NCBI RefSeq assembly: GCF_008710285.1
Contig: NZ_VYQF01000002.1
Coordinates: forward strand, 372,001 to 436,000
Reading direction: 5' to 3'
DNA: 64,000 nucleotides
Source of the DNA: Ginsengibacter hankyongi
GTDB taxonomy: Bacteria; Bacteroidota; Bacteroidia; Chitinophagales; Chitinophagaceae
Below are positions 38,335-45,807 of this stretch, one piece after another. The stretch's first letter is position 1. Each line of letters starts with the position of its first letter. Under the pieces are notes generated by a model. That model did not search any database. It saw only the letters and a list, made by a program, of their open reading frames with translations, and was not told where the DNA came from. Both the position numbers and the translations under genes were made by a program.

Positions 38335-38490
38335 GGGTTAATTTTGAAAATTAAATGTAAGATTTTTATATATAAAACCTATTGAATAATCTATGTTTTA
38401 CGTTGAAACGACTATTTTGAAATATAAATTATGCTGAAAAAAATTATTAAAAAAATCACTAAAAAAAAGAGGATTTTGAGGTAAGCATTT

Positions 38491-38521
38491 TTGTTACTCC
38501 ACTTATCTTACTCTACCTTTG
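38491..38521 (+). promoter_or_regulatory. Promoter of atpA
   Basis: TTG (38491-38493), a 20-nt spacer and TACCTTTG (38514-38521) followed by CACC is a near-ideal Bacteroidota promoter. Transcription would start near 38528, 17 nt before the AtpA ATG at 38545. It explains how atpA is expressed apart from atpBEFH. Confidence 0.72.
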
Positions 38522-38544
38522 CACCTCGAAAAAAAATTTATTTT

Positions 38545-40125
38545 ATGGTGGATATTAAACCAGATGAAATATCGGCGATTCTCAGAAGCCAGCTTACCAA
38601 CTTTAATGTTGAAGCAAACCTAGAAGAGGTAGGAACAGTATTGCAAATTGGTGATGGAATTGCACGTGTTTACGGATTGAATAACGTAAGTTCCGGCGAG
38701 CTGGTTGAATTTGAAAACGGTATTAAAGCGATTGCTTTAAACCTGGAAGAAGACAATGTGGGTGTGGTACTTATGGGCGATAGCGGCGATATTAAAGAAG
38801 GCGGCACGGTAAGACGTACCGGCAAAATTGCTTCCATAAAAGTTGGAGATGGCCTGGCGGGACGTGTTATCAATACCCTGGGGGAACCAATAGATGGCAA
38901 AGGACCAATTAGTGGCAACCTCTATGAAATGCCACTGGAACGTAAGGCACCTGGTGTAATTTTTCGCGAACCTGTAAAGCAGCCATTACAAACAGGCATT
39001 AAGGCTATTGATGCAATGATACCTATCGGCCGTGGCCAAAGAGAATTGGTAATTGGCGACAGGCAAACAGGTAAGAGTGCCATTTGCATCGATACGATTA
39101 TTAATCAAAAAGAATTTTATAAAGCGGGTAATCCGGTTTACTGTATATATGTTGCTATTGGGCAAAAGGCTTCTACAATTGCCAACGTGATGAAAGTACT
39201 GGAAGATAATGGTGCAATGGAATACACTACAATTGTGGCTGCTTCTGCATCAGATCCAGCACCTCAACAATTTTATGCACCTTTTGCCGGGGCAGCTATT
39301 GGTGAGTTTTTCCGCGATACCGGCCGTTCTGCATTAATAATTTATGATGATTTAAGTAAACAGGCTGTGGCCTATCGTGAAGTATCTCTTTTATTAAGAA
39401 GACCTCCCGGACGTGAAGCTTATCCCGGGGATGTATTTTACTTACATAGTCGTCTTTTAGAGAGAGCCGCAAAAATTATTTCTAAAAATGAGATTGCTCA
39501 AAAGATGAACGATCTTCCTGAAAATATCAGGCACCTGGTAAAAGGAGGTGGCTCTTTAACTGCTTTACCTATTATCGAAACACAAGCTGGTGACGTTTCG
39601 GCTTATATTCCTACCAACGTTATTTCGATTACCGACGGACAAATATTCCTGGAAGGTAACTTGTTTAATGCAGGCATTCGTCCAGCGATTAACGTAGGGA
39701 TTTCAGTGAGTCGTGTGGGTGGTAATGCCCAAATTAAATCAATGAAAAAAGTAGCAGGTACTTTAAAATTGGACCAGGCACTTTACCGTGAAATGGAAGC
39801 ATTTTCAAAGTTTGGAGGTGACCTTGACGCTGCTACAAAATCAGTATTGGATAAAGGAGCAAGAAATGTTGAAGTCTTGAAACAACCCCAGTTTACTCCT
39901 TATTCAGTTGAAAAACAAGTTGCCATAATTTATTTAGGTACTAATGGATTAATGAGCAGTGTGCCGGTAAAAAATATCCATGAATTTGAAGAACAGTTTT
40001 TACTGGAAATGGAAAATAAACTCCCGGAAGTGTTGGCCGAATTTAAAAAAGGCAATTTACCAGAAGATGGAATTAAAAAAATGACGGAGCTGGCCAGGGA
40101 AATTATGCACCAGTTTAAACAATAA
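38545..40125 (+). CDS. atpA: F0F1 ATP synthase subunit alpha
   Basis: Starting at ATG 38545 ([17 protein letters not shown]) gives 526 residues. The upstream in-frame TTG would lie inside the promoter. Walker A is GDRQTGKSA, the DELSEEN-like region is [20 protein letters not shown], and [22 protein letters not shown] is the catalytic-interface signature with the arginine finger segment SVSRVGG later. The alpha subunit binds non-exchanging nucleotide. It is separated from atpH by about 5.2 kb, and atpG does not follow. Confidence 0.98.
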   Translation: MVDIKPDEISAILRSQLTNFNVEANLEEVGTVLQIGDGIARVYGLNNVSSGELVEFENGIKAIALNLEEDNVGVVLMGDSGDIKEGGTVRRTGKIASIKVGDGLAGRVINTLGEPIDGKGPISGNLYEMPLERKAPGVIFREPVKQPLQTGIKAIDAMIPIGRGQRELVIGDRQTGKSAICIDTIINQKEFYKAGNPVYCIYVAIGQKASTIANVMKVLEDNGAMEYTTIVAASASDPAPQQFYAPFAGAAIGEFFRDTGRSALIIYDDLSKQAVAYREVSLLLRRPPGREAYPGDVFYLHSRLLERAAKIISKNEIAQKMNDLPENIRHLVKGGGSLTALPIIETQAGDVSAYIPTNVISITDGQIFLEGNLFNAGIRPAINVGISVSRVGGNAQIKSMKKVAGTLKLDQALYREMEAFSKFGGDLDAATKSVLDKGARNVEVLKQPQFTPYSVEKQVAIIYLGTNGLMSSVPVKNIHEFEEQFLLEMENKLPEVLAEFKKGNLPEDGIKKMTELAREIMHQFKQ

Positions 40126-40148
40126 CATTCAAATTACTTTTATTTAAT

Positions 40149-40178
40149 AAGGGAGATTTTTTTCTCCCTTTTTTATTT
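40149..40178 (+). terminator. Terminator of atpA
   Basis: AAGGGAGA (40149-40156), a T6 loop and TCTCCCTT (40163-40170) are followed by TTTTATTT. Its place just after the atpA stop shows that atpA forms a single-gene transcript with no atpG behind it. Confidence 0.82.
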
Positions 40179-40247
40179 GCTGGTCGTCTGGGTTAATACT
40201 TAAGGTTTAAATACATATTTGTAAATTTGTTTTATAAATAGTAAGTA

Positions 40248-40943
40248 ATGCCTTTAGGGATAATATTCATTTCTATTTTATTTATGGTGGTGGGTATGAT
40301 AGTCCAGCAGAGGCTTAAAAGTAAATTCTCAACTTATAGTAAAATACCTACCGGCAGCGGGCTAAGTGGAAAAGAAGTTGCAGAAAAGATGCTGCATGAT
40401 AATGGAATTTTTGATGTAACAGTTACCTCGGTACCCGGCTTCTTAAGTGATCATTATGATCCAACAAAAAAAACTGTAAACCTTAGCCCTGATGTATATG
40501 AAGGCAGAAACATTTCTGCTGCCGCAGTTGCCGCCCATGAATGCGGACATGCGGTTCAACATGCAACTGCCTACTCAATGCTTACACTCAGAAGCATGCT
40601 CGTGCCTGTGGTACAAATAAGCAGTAACCTGGCACAATGGATTATTTTAATAGGGCTGGGTCTCTTTAGTTTCGGTGGTGGTAATCAAACAGTGCTACTA
40701 ATAGGAATTATCTTATTTGCTGCGTCTACGCTATTTTCAGTCATTACTTTACCGGTAGAATTTGATGCCTCTGCCAGGGCGCTCAAGTGGCTGGGAGCAT
40801 CACACATAACTGCATCGCAGGAATATGAAAAAGCCAGGGATGCTTTAAAATGGGCGGCACTCACTTACGTGGTTGCAGCACTGGCTTCTATTGCAATGCT
40901 CGTCCAGTATATTTTAATTTACCAGGGAAGAAATAGGAATTAG
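40248..40943 (+). CDS. Zinc metallopeptidase, YugP family
   Basis: This 231-residue membrane protein begins with a TM helix (GIIFISILFMVVGMIV). The zinc site is HECGH at 97-101, and three more TM helices are near 120-140, 145-165 and 205-225. The segment DHYDPTKKTVNLSPDVY is characteristic of the YugP family (neutral zinc metallopeptidase 2). Substrate is unknown. A TAAATTTG -7-like box lies at 40222-40229. The SGNH hydrolase gene follows after 28 bases. Confidence 0.92.
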   Translation: MPLGIIFISILFMVVGMIVQQRLKSKFSTYSKIPTGSGLSGKEVAEKMLHDNGIFDVTVTSVPGFLSDHYDPTKKTVNLSPDVYEGRNISAAAVAAHECGHAVQHATAYSMLTLRSMLVPVVQISSNLAQWIILIGLGLFSFGGGNQTVLLIGIILFAASTLFSVITLPVEFDASARALKWLGASHITASQEYEKARDALKWAALTYVVAALASIAMLVQYILIYQGRNRN

Positions 40944-40971
40944 AATTAAAAATAAAATACCCATATTATAC

Positions 40972-42048
40972 ATGTATAAATCTTACTGCTACCTTACCCT
41001 TTTTTGTTGTATAGCTTTCAACAGCTTTTCCCAATCTAAATCAATCCCCTATTCTGATAAACACATTTCTTATGAAGGGAGAATTCCTTTCGCAAGTGAT
41101 GCAGCTGCATTAACATGGCCCGGCACATCCGTTAGAATAAATTTTAAAGGAACGGGAATTTCAGGAACGTTTAAAGACCAGGATACAGCCAACTATTACA
41201 ATGTAATTATCGACAACGATAGTATTTATAAAATTCAATTTGATACTGCTAAAAAAACAGTTGTTATTGCTTCGGGGCTTTCTTATGGCAAACATTCCCT
41301 TCAATTGTTCAAACGGACAGAATGGGATAAAGGCAAAACTTTTTTCTATGGTTTTGAATTTAACGGAAAAAATAAAATCTTAAAGCCAACGAAACTTCCC
41401 AAAAGAAAAATTGAATTTTTTGGAAATTCCATCACCTGTGGATATGCTATAATTGATAATATGCATGACTCACCTAACGGTTATTTTGAAAACAATTATG
41501 ACGCTTACGCTGCTATAACTGCCCGGCATTACCAAGCTCAGTATCATTGTACTTCCAAAAGTGGCATTGGTATCATGGTAAGCTGGTTTCCGTTAATAAT
41601 GCCTGAAATGTATAACAGGCTTGATCCCACAGATTCAACCAGCAAATGGGATTTTTCAAAATACATTCCTGATGTTGTTGTCATTAATTTATTGCAAAAC
41701 GATTCCTGGATTGTGAACATGCCCGACAATCAACAATTTAAAAACAGGTTTGGAACAAAAGCGCCCGACAGCAGTTTTATAATAAATGCTTATGAAAATT
41801 TTGTTCAAAAAATAAGAGCGACTTACCCGAAAGCACAAATTATTTGCATGCTGGGCAATATGGATATCACCCGGAAAGGATCCCCATGGCCCGGCTATGT
41901 TCAACAAGCAGTTGAGCAGTTAAATGATAAAAAAATATTTACATACTTTTCTCCCTATAAAGAAACACCTGGGCATCCGAAAGTTAAAGAACAGCAAATG
42001 CTTGCTGATGGCTTAATCCAGTTCATCGATCAACATATTAAATGGTAA
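40972..42048 (+). CDS. Exported SGNH/GDSL hydrolase (CE2-like acetylesterase)
   Basis: A signal peptide ends near FNSFSQ. Residues ~25-135 form a beta-sandwich (carbohydrate-esterase family 2 N-terminal type, with WPGTSVRINFKG), and an SGNH hydrolase domain follows with nucleophile S153 in FFGNSITCGY and a C-terminal catalytic His (H335 in PGHPKVKEQ). CE2 enzymes deacetylate xylan or glucomannan oligosaccharides, so a role in plant polysaccharide use is plausible. The canonical Asp before the His is replaced in this segment, as in other CE2 enzymes that use a dyad. DinB follows 12 bases later. Confidence 0.88.
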   Translation: MYKSYCYLTLFCCIAFNSFSQSKSIPYSDKHISYEGRIPFASDAAALTWPGTSVRINFKGTGISGTFKDQDTANYYNVIIDNDSIYKIQFDTAKKTVVIASGLSYGKHSLQLFKRTEWDKGKTFFYGFEFNGKNKILKPTKLPKRKIEFFGNSITCGYAIIDNMHDSPNGYFENNYDAYAAITARHYQAQYHCTSKSGIGIMVSWFPLIMPEMYNRLDPTDSTSKWDFSKYIPDVVVINLLQNDSWIVNMPDNQQFKNRFGTKAPDSSFIINAYENFVQKIRATYPKAQIICMLGNMDITRKGSPWPGYVQQAVEQLNDKKIFTYFSPYKETPGHPKVKEQQMLADGLIQFIDQHIKW

Positions 42049-42060
42049 ATATTTATTTCA

Positions 42061-42534
42061 ATGGAAATGAAAGCTTATTTAATAGAAATTTTTGAATATA
42101 ACAGTTCAACGAATAAAAAGCTGTTAGAAAAAATTGAGCTTCTGCCTGACCGTGAAGAAAGCATAAAACTTTTCAGCCATTTAATTAATTGCCAATATAA
42201 ATGGTTCGCAAGAATTCTTAAAACTCCGGGTTATGAAAAGATGGATTGGTGGATACCGGTGTATGACTTTAATAAACTTGAAGAGGAATGGAATAACAGT
42301 GTACAGAACTGGTTCGATTATCTCAACACAAAGACTGAAGACCAACTTGCAGCAGAAACTAATTTTATTGGCTACGACGGCTCACTATGGGCCGCTACGC
42401 CCAAAGACATTGCTTTACAATTAAACTATCATTCCATACATCACAGGGCGCAAATACAAACCCTTATTCGTCAACAGGGGGTTGAACCGGACTTTGTAGA
42501 TTATATCGGAACAAAATACAGACGGCTTGGATGA
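42061..42534 (+). CDS. DinB family protein
   Basis: This 157-residue four-helix-bundle protein belongs to the DinB/YfiT-like family. Metal-binding histidines are visible in LFSHLINCQYKW and in LNYHSIHHRAQIQTLIRQ. A family-typical ending is GVEPDFVDYIGTKYR. Such proteins often act as thiol transferases or metal-dependent hydrolases, but the role here is unknown. It is probably cotranscribed with the SGNH esterase gene. Confidence 0.9.
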   Translation: MEMKAYLIEIFEYNSSTNKKLLEKIELLPDREESIKLFSHLINCQYKWFARILKTPGYEKMDWWIPVYDFNKLEEEWNNSVQNWFDYLNTKTEDQLAAETNFIGYDGSLWAATPKDIALQLNYHSIHHRAQIQTLIRQQGVEPDFVDYIGTKYRRLG

Positions 42535-43069
42535 GCCCTTAATTTACTCTTTCCATAAGTAAGACACAACCGATTTTTCAATTGCATGTACAATAAAATC
42601 GTCAAAAGTGTTTGACGTTCTTGATGACCATTTCTTTAAATTTTTAACGACGGTGCCTCTTAATATTTTTATTATTGCAAAGGCCAATACAATAATTCCG
42701 AGGGCCAGTCTCTACTAAAGAATTTCCAAAATACATCCTGTTCCATGAATTCATAACGCTATTTATTTACGAGTGTACCCCGCAGATTTGCAGGCGGTAA
42801 GTGAAAAAATTATTGAGGCAAAAGCCTTGCCAGTATTATGCGGTAATTATCTTACCAGAAGCTTTAATGTATGCACTTTTATTTTTAAATTCCTCATTTT
42901 TTACTATTTTATAACATTCTGTTTCAATCCAGGTTTTTGTTTTTCACTTGCAAGCCTCACAACATTATTTATTTTTAAATCTTTTATACTGAATATTTCT
43001 ATATTTATATGACGGCTTGATAATGGACCTCACCTTTCCAATCACCTGTTTATTTATAAAACAATTACA
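42535..43069. other. Gene-poor spacer holding gene remnants
   Basis: Besides the MscS-like fragment, an open stretch on the plus strand (about 42752-42870) reads HNAIYLRVYPADLQAVSEKI then IEAKALPVL, vaguely like the C-terminus of zinc-type quinone oxidoreductases. It then turns into low-complexity Phe/Ile-rich sequence. No intact gene is credible here; the region looks like a scar of past deletions. Confidence 0.4.
42544..42746 (-). pseudogene. Decayed N-terminal fragment of an MscS-type mechanosensitive channel
   Basis: On the minus strand, ATG at 42744-42746 begins MEQDVFWKFFS. After a frame change near 42710-42720 the sequence reads LALGIIVLAFAIIKILRG, then VVKNLKKWSSRTSNTFDDF and IVHAIEKSVV, ending at a stop at 42544. 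This is the typical TM1 and amphipathic start of small MscS-like channels. The rest of the channel, including the pore helix and beta domain, is absent because the DinB gene begins right after. I infer a truncated and frameshifted remnant. Confidence 0.55.
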
Positions 43070-44401
43070 ATGAATTCACGCAGAAAATTTTTACAAAACT
43101 CCACCGCCCTTCTTGGCGGTAGCATGTTGGTATCAGCAATCGACAACAACGCTTTTGCTATTTTTAAAAATCGTATAGCTCCCAGCGATCAATTAAACAT
43201 TGGCGCCATAGGCGTTAATGGCATGGGTTGGGCCGATGTTACGGCAGCTTTAAAAATTCCGGGAGTAAATCTTGTAGCCATTTGCGACATAGATAAAAAT
43301 GTAATCGAAAGGAGATTGAAAGATCTTACTAAAATGGGTAAAGATGCATCAAAGGTAAAAACTTATGGAGATTATCGCCAGCTCCTCGATAATAAAGACG
43401 TAGACACAGTTGTAATAGGCACTCCCGATCACTGGCATGCAATGATAATGATGCATGCATGCGAAGCAGGCAAAGATGTATATTGCGAAAAACCTGTTGG
43501 CAACTCCATTGGAGAATGCCGCGCTATGGTGGCCGCACAACAACGATACAGCAAAGCCGTTCAATGCGGGCAATGGCAGCGCAGTCAGCAACATTTTAAA
43601 GATGCTGTAGATTATGTACAAAGCGGTGTGTTAGGAAATATAAGAACCGTAAAGGTCTGGTGTTACCAGGGATGGATGAAGCCAGGCCCGGTTGTTCCGG
43701 ATACAGCACCACCTAACGGTGTAGACTATACGATGTGGCTGGGGCCGGCGCCAATAAGACCTTTTAACGCAAGCCGTTTTCATTTTAATTTTCGCTGGTT
43801 CTGGGATTATGCGGGCGGATTAATGACCGATTGGGGTGTGCACTTATTAGATTACGGATTGCTCGGAATGAAGTCACCTACGCCTAAATCTGTTTCTGCA
43901 TTAGGCGGACGCTTCGCTTACCCGGAGTTATATGAAGAAACGCCCGATACGCTCACCACCTTATATGAATTTGATGGTTTCAACATGGTATGGGATTCGG
44001 CAATGGGCATTGATAACGGCTCTTATAACCGCGATCATGGTATTGCTTACATTGGTAACAACGGCACGTTGATTCTAAACCGTGGTGGCTGGGAAGTGAT
44101 AGAAGAAAAAGGAAGTAAGAATAAAGTGAACAAGCCCTTTGCACCTTCTACAGATAACGGGGTTGATAAGCATTGGGTCAATTTTGTTGACGTTGTTAAG
44201 TCAAGAAAATTCAACGAGTTGCATTGCCCTATACAGGCTGGCGCTCATGTGGCTACCGTTGCACAGATGGGAAACATCGCTTACCGCAGTGGTAAAAAAT
44301 TAGAATGGGATGCCGCTAAAGAACAGTTTACGGATGCCGCGGTAAATAAAGAATATTTCATGAAGGAATATCATAACGGTTATAAATTGCCTAAGGCGTA
44401 A
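43070..44401 (+). CDS. Tat-exported Gfo/Idh/MocA family oxidoreductase
   Basis: A twin-arginine signal is visible (NSRRKFLQNSTALLGGSML). The Rossmann fold follows with a modified glycine motif GAIGVNGMG (45-53), the conserved CDIDK, and the EKP catalytic/NAD motif at 140-142 (YCEKPVGNSI). The C-terminal alpha/beta domain includes FRWFWDYAGGLMTDWGVHLLD. Bacteroidota have many such exported sugar or inositol dehydrogenase-like enzymes acting with tightly bound NAD(P). Substrate unknown. The gene stands alone. Confidence 0.92.
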   Translation: MNSRRKFLQNSTALLGGSMLVSAIDNNAFAIFKNRIAPSDQLNIGAIGVNGMGWADVTAALKIPGVNLVAICDIDKNVIERRLKDLTKMGKDASKVKTYGDYRQLLDNKDVDTVVIGTPDHWHAMIMMHACEAGKDVYCEKPVGNSIGECRAMVAAQQRYSKAVQCGQWQRSQQHFKDAVDYVQSGVLGNIRTVKVWCYQGWMKPGPVVPDTAPPNGVDYTMWLGPAPIRPFNASRFHFNFRWFWDYAGGLMTDWGVHLLDYGLLGMKSPTPKSVSALGGRFAYPELYEETPDTLTTLYEFDGFNMVWDSAMGIDNGSYNRDHGIAYIGNNGTLILNRGGWEVIEEKGSKNKVNKPFAPSTDNGVDKHWVNFVDVVKSRKFNELHCPIQAGAHVATVAQMGNIAYRSGKKLEWDAAKEQFTDAAVNKEYFMKEYHNGYKLPKA

Positions 44402-44753
44402 TTAAGAAAAGAGCAATCCAACGATCGTGGAAATGATAAATACATCTCAAGGAATTGCCAACTCACTGTTCTCTATCATAATTTAGCGAAGAGGTTTTGA
44501 CGTAACGTAGGGAGGGCTTCGCAAATGCTATAAATCGTGAAAACCATTAAACAATCCTTTACTGTCCGGTAAAATATCTTTCCCATTGTTTGGAAACTGT
44601 ATTATTAAACAACTATCGTGAAATCCTGACTCAGAATGGATTTCAAATAAGCAGTGAGCCATGATTTTTTTACTCATAGCTATTTTATGAGTTTGATTTA
44701 TTCCAAAATCAATACCTTGGCGAAAATTTTGTTGAAGACGTTAATATTAATTA
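44402..44753. other. Intergenic spacer before the OmpA-like gene
   Basis: No long gene, RNA or terminator is evident. The only open frame with protein-like composition is a 49-codon one on the minus strand, listed separately. The last part is AT-rich (TTAATATTAATTAATG) and leads directly into the OmpA-like gene. Confidence 0.4.
44528..44677 (-). CDS. Possible small protein or gene remnant, 49 residues
   Basis: ATG at 44675-44677 opens a frame that reads MSKKIMAHCLFEIHSESGF, HDSCLIIQFPNNGKDILP and ends GLFNGFHDL. The composition looks coding and the two halves resemble a small beta protein, but I recognise no family. It could be a genuine small protein, the end of a decayed gene, or chance. 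Confidence 0.25.
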   Translation of the reverse strand: MSKKIMAHCLFEIHSESGFHDSCLIIQFPNNGKDILPDSKGLFNGFHDL

Positions 44754-45668
44754 ATGTTAAAAACACTCTTATTTATTAATTCAAAATCTTTAAACGTGAA
44801 AATTAATTTTAGTTTAATTGCGATGGTAACAGCGATGGTATGCGTTACGGGTTGTACAAGTACGAAAAAGTTTAATGCGCTGTATGCAAACTATAACAAA
44901 TTGCAAGACAGGAACAGCGAACTCACCAGGGAAGGTGAGGAATGTAAAAGCAATTTAGACAGGGCTACTGTTCAAATTTCGGGGCTCCGGGATCAGCTAA
45001 ATGCAGAACGTGAACATGTAAAATCGCTGCAGTCGGCTTTAGACAAATGCCTTACCTCCGCCAGCCAGGGTAATGTAAATGTTTCGAAATTGGTGGATGA
45101 AATCAATTCTTCCAATAAGTATATACAGGAACTGATTGCGTCAAAAAACAAAAGTGATTCATTGAACATGGTGCTTACCAATAACCTTACAAGGTCGTTA
45201 AGCAAAGACGAAATGCAGGATGTGGATGTGCAGGTTTTGAAAGGCGTGGTATATATTTCTCTTTCAGATAATATGCTCTACAAATCCGGCAGCTATGAAA
45301 TTTCAGACAAGGCAGGAGCTACGTTAGCAAAAATAGCAAAAATTATTACCGACTATAAAGATTACGACGTATTGATAGAAGGCAATACAGATAATGTACC
45401 TATCTCAAAGCCTAACATTCGGAACAACTGGGATCTTAGCGCACTCAGGGCCTCTTCGGTAGTGCAGGCACTGCAAAATAATTATGGTGTAGATCCGCAA
45501 CGCCTTACAGCCGGCGGCCGTGGCGAATACAATCCGGTTGACAGCAATGATACACCGGAAGGCAAAACAAGGAACAGGCGTACGCAAATCATCATTACAC
45601 CCAAGCTTAACCAGTTTATGGATTTAATCGGTAAAGGCGCATCAACAGATTCTACTGGTACTCACTAA
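44754..45668 (+). CDS. OmpA-family lipoprotein
   Basis: A lipoprotein signal ends VCVTGC; the cysteine is residue 34 from the ATG, or residue 20 if the in-frame GTG at 44796 (MKINFSLIAM) is the real start, which would give a more normal signal length. A coiled coil follows (NKLQDRNSELTREGEECKSN; SLQSALDKCL). The C-terminal OmpA peptidoglycan-binding domain is next, with YDVLIEGNTDNVPIS, LSALRASSVVQAL and GEYNPVDSNDTPEGKTRNRR. It probably tethers the outer membrane to peptidoglycan. A strong terminator follows. Confidence 0.92.
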   Translation: MLKTLLFINSKSLNVKINFSLIAMVTAMVCVTGCTSTKKFNALYANYNKLQDRNSELTREGEECKSNLDRATVQISGLRDQLNAEREHVKSLQSALDKCLTSASQGNVNVSKLVDEINSSNKYIQELIASKNKSDSLNMVLTNNLTRSLSKDEMQDVDVQVLKGVVYISLSDNMLYKSGSYEISDKAGATLAKIAKIITDYKDYDVLIEGNTDNVPISKPNIRNNWDLSALRASSVVQALQNNYGVDPQRLTAGGRGEYNPVDSNDTPEGKTRNRRTQIIITPKLNQFMDLIGKGASTDSTGTH

Positions 45669-45759
45669 TAAGTGTAAATATTGTGTATGAGTTTTCTATA
45701 TACTCGTGAAGGATAGAATCGATAAAAAATTAATAAGCGAATTGTAAGTCTCGCTGCAG

Positions 45760-45795
45760 GGTTGCCAGTCTTCGAAAGATTGGCAACCTTTTTTC
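45760..45795. terminator. Bidirectional terminator between OmpA-like and GH78-like genes
   Basis: GGTTGCCAGTCTT (45760-45772), loop CGA and AAGATTGGCAACC (45776-45788) form a 13-bp stem with one G-U pair, followed by TTTTTTT. It lies between two convergent genes and serves the plus-strand OmpA-like gene for certain. Confidence 0.85.
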
Positions 45796-45807
45796 ATTTA
45801 CGAAATA

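Noticed and set aside
42773-43012. 79-codon frame starting with GTG
   Set aside because: Its second half is low-complexity Phe/Ile-rich sequence without a family match; at most the first third is a gene remnant.
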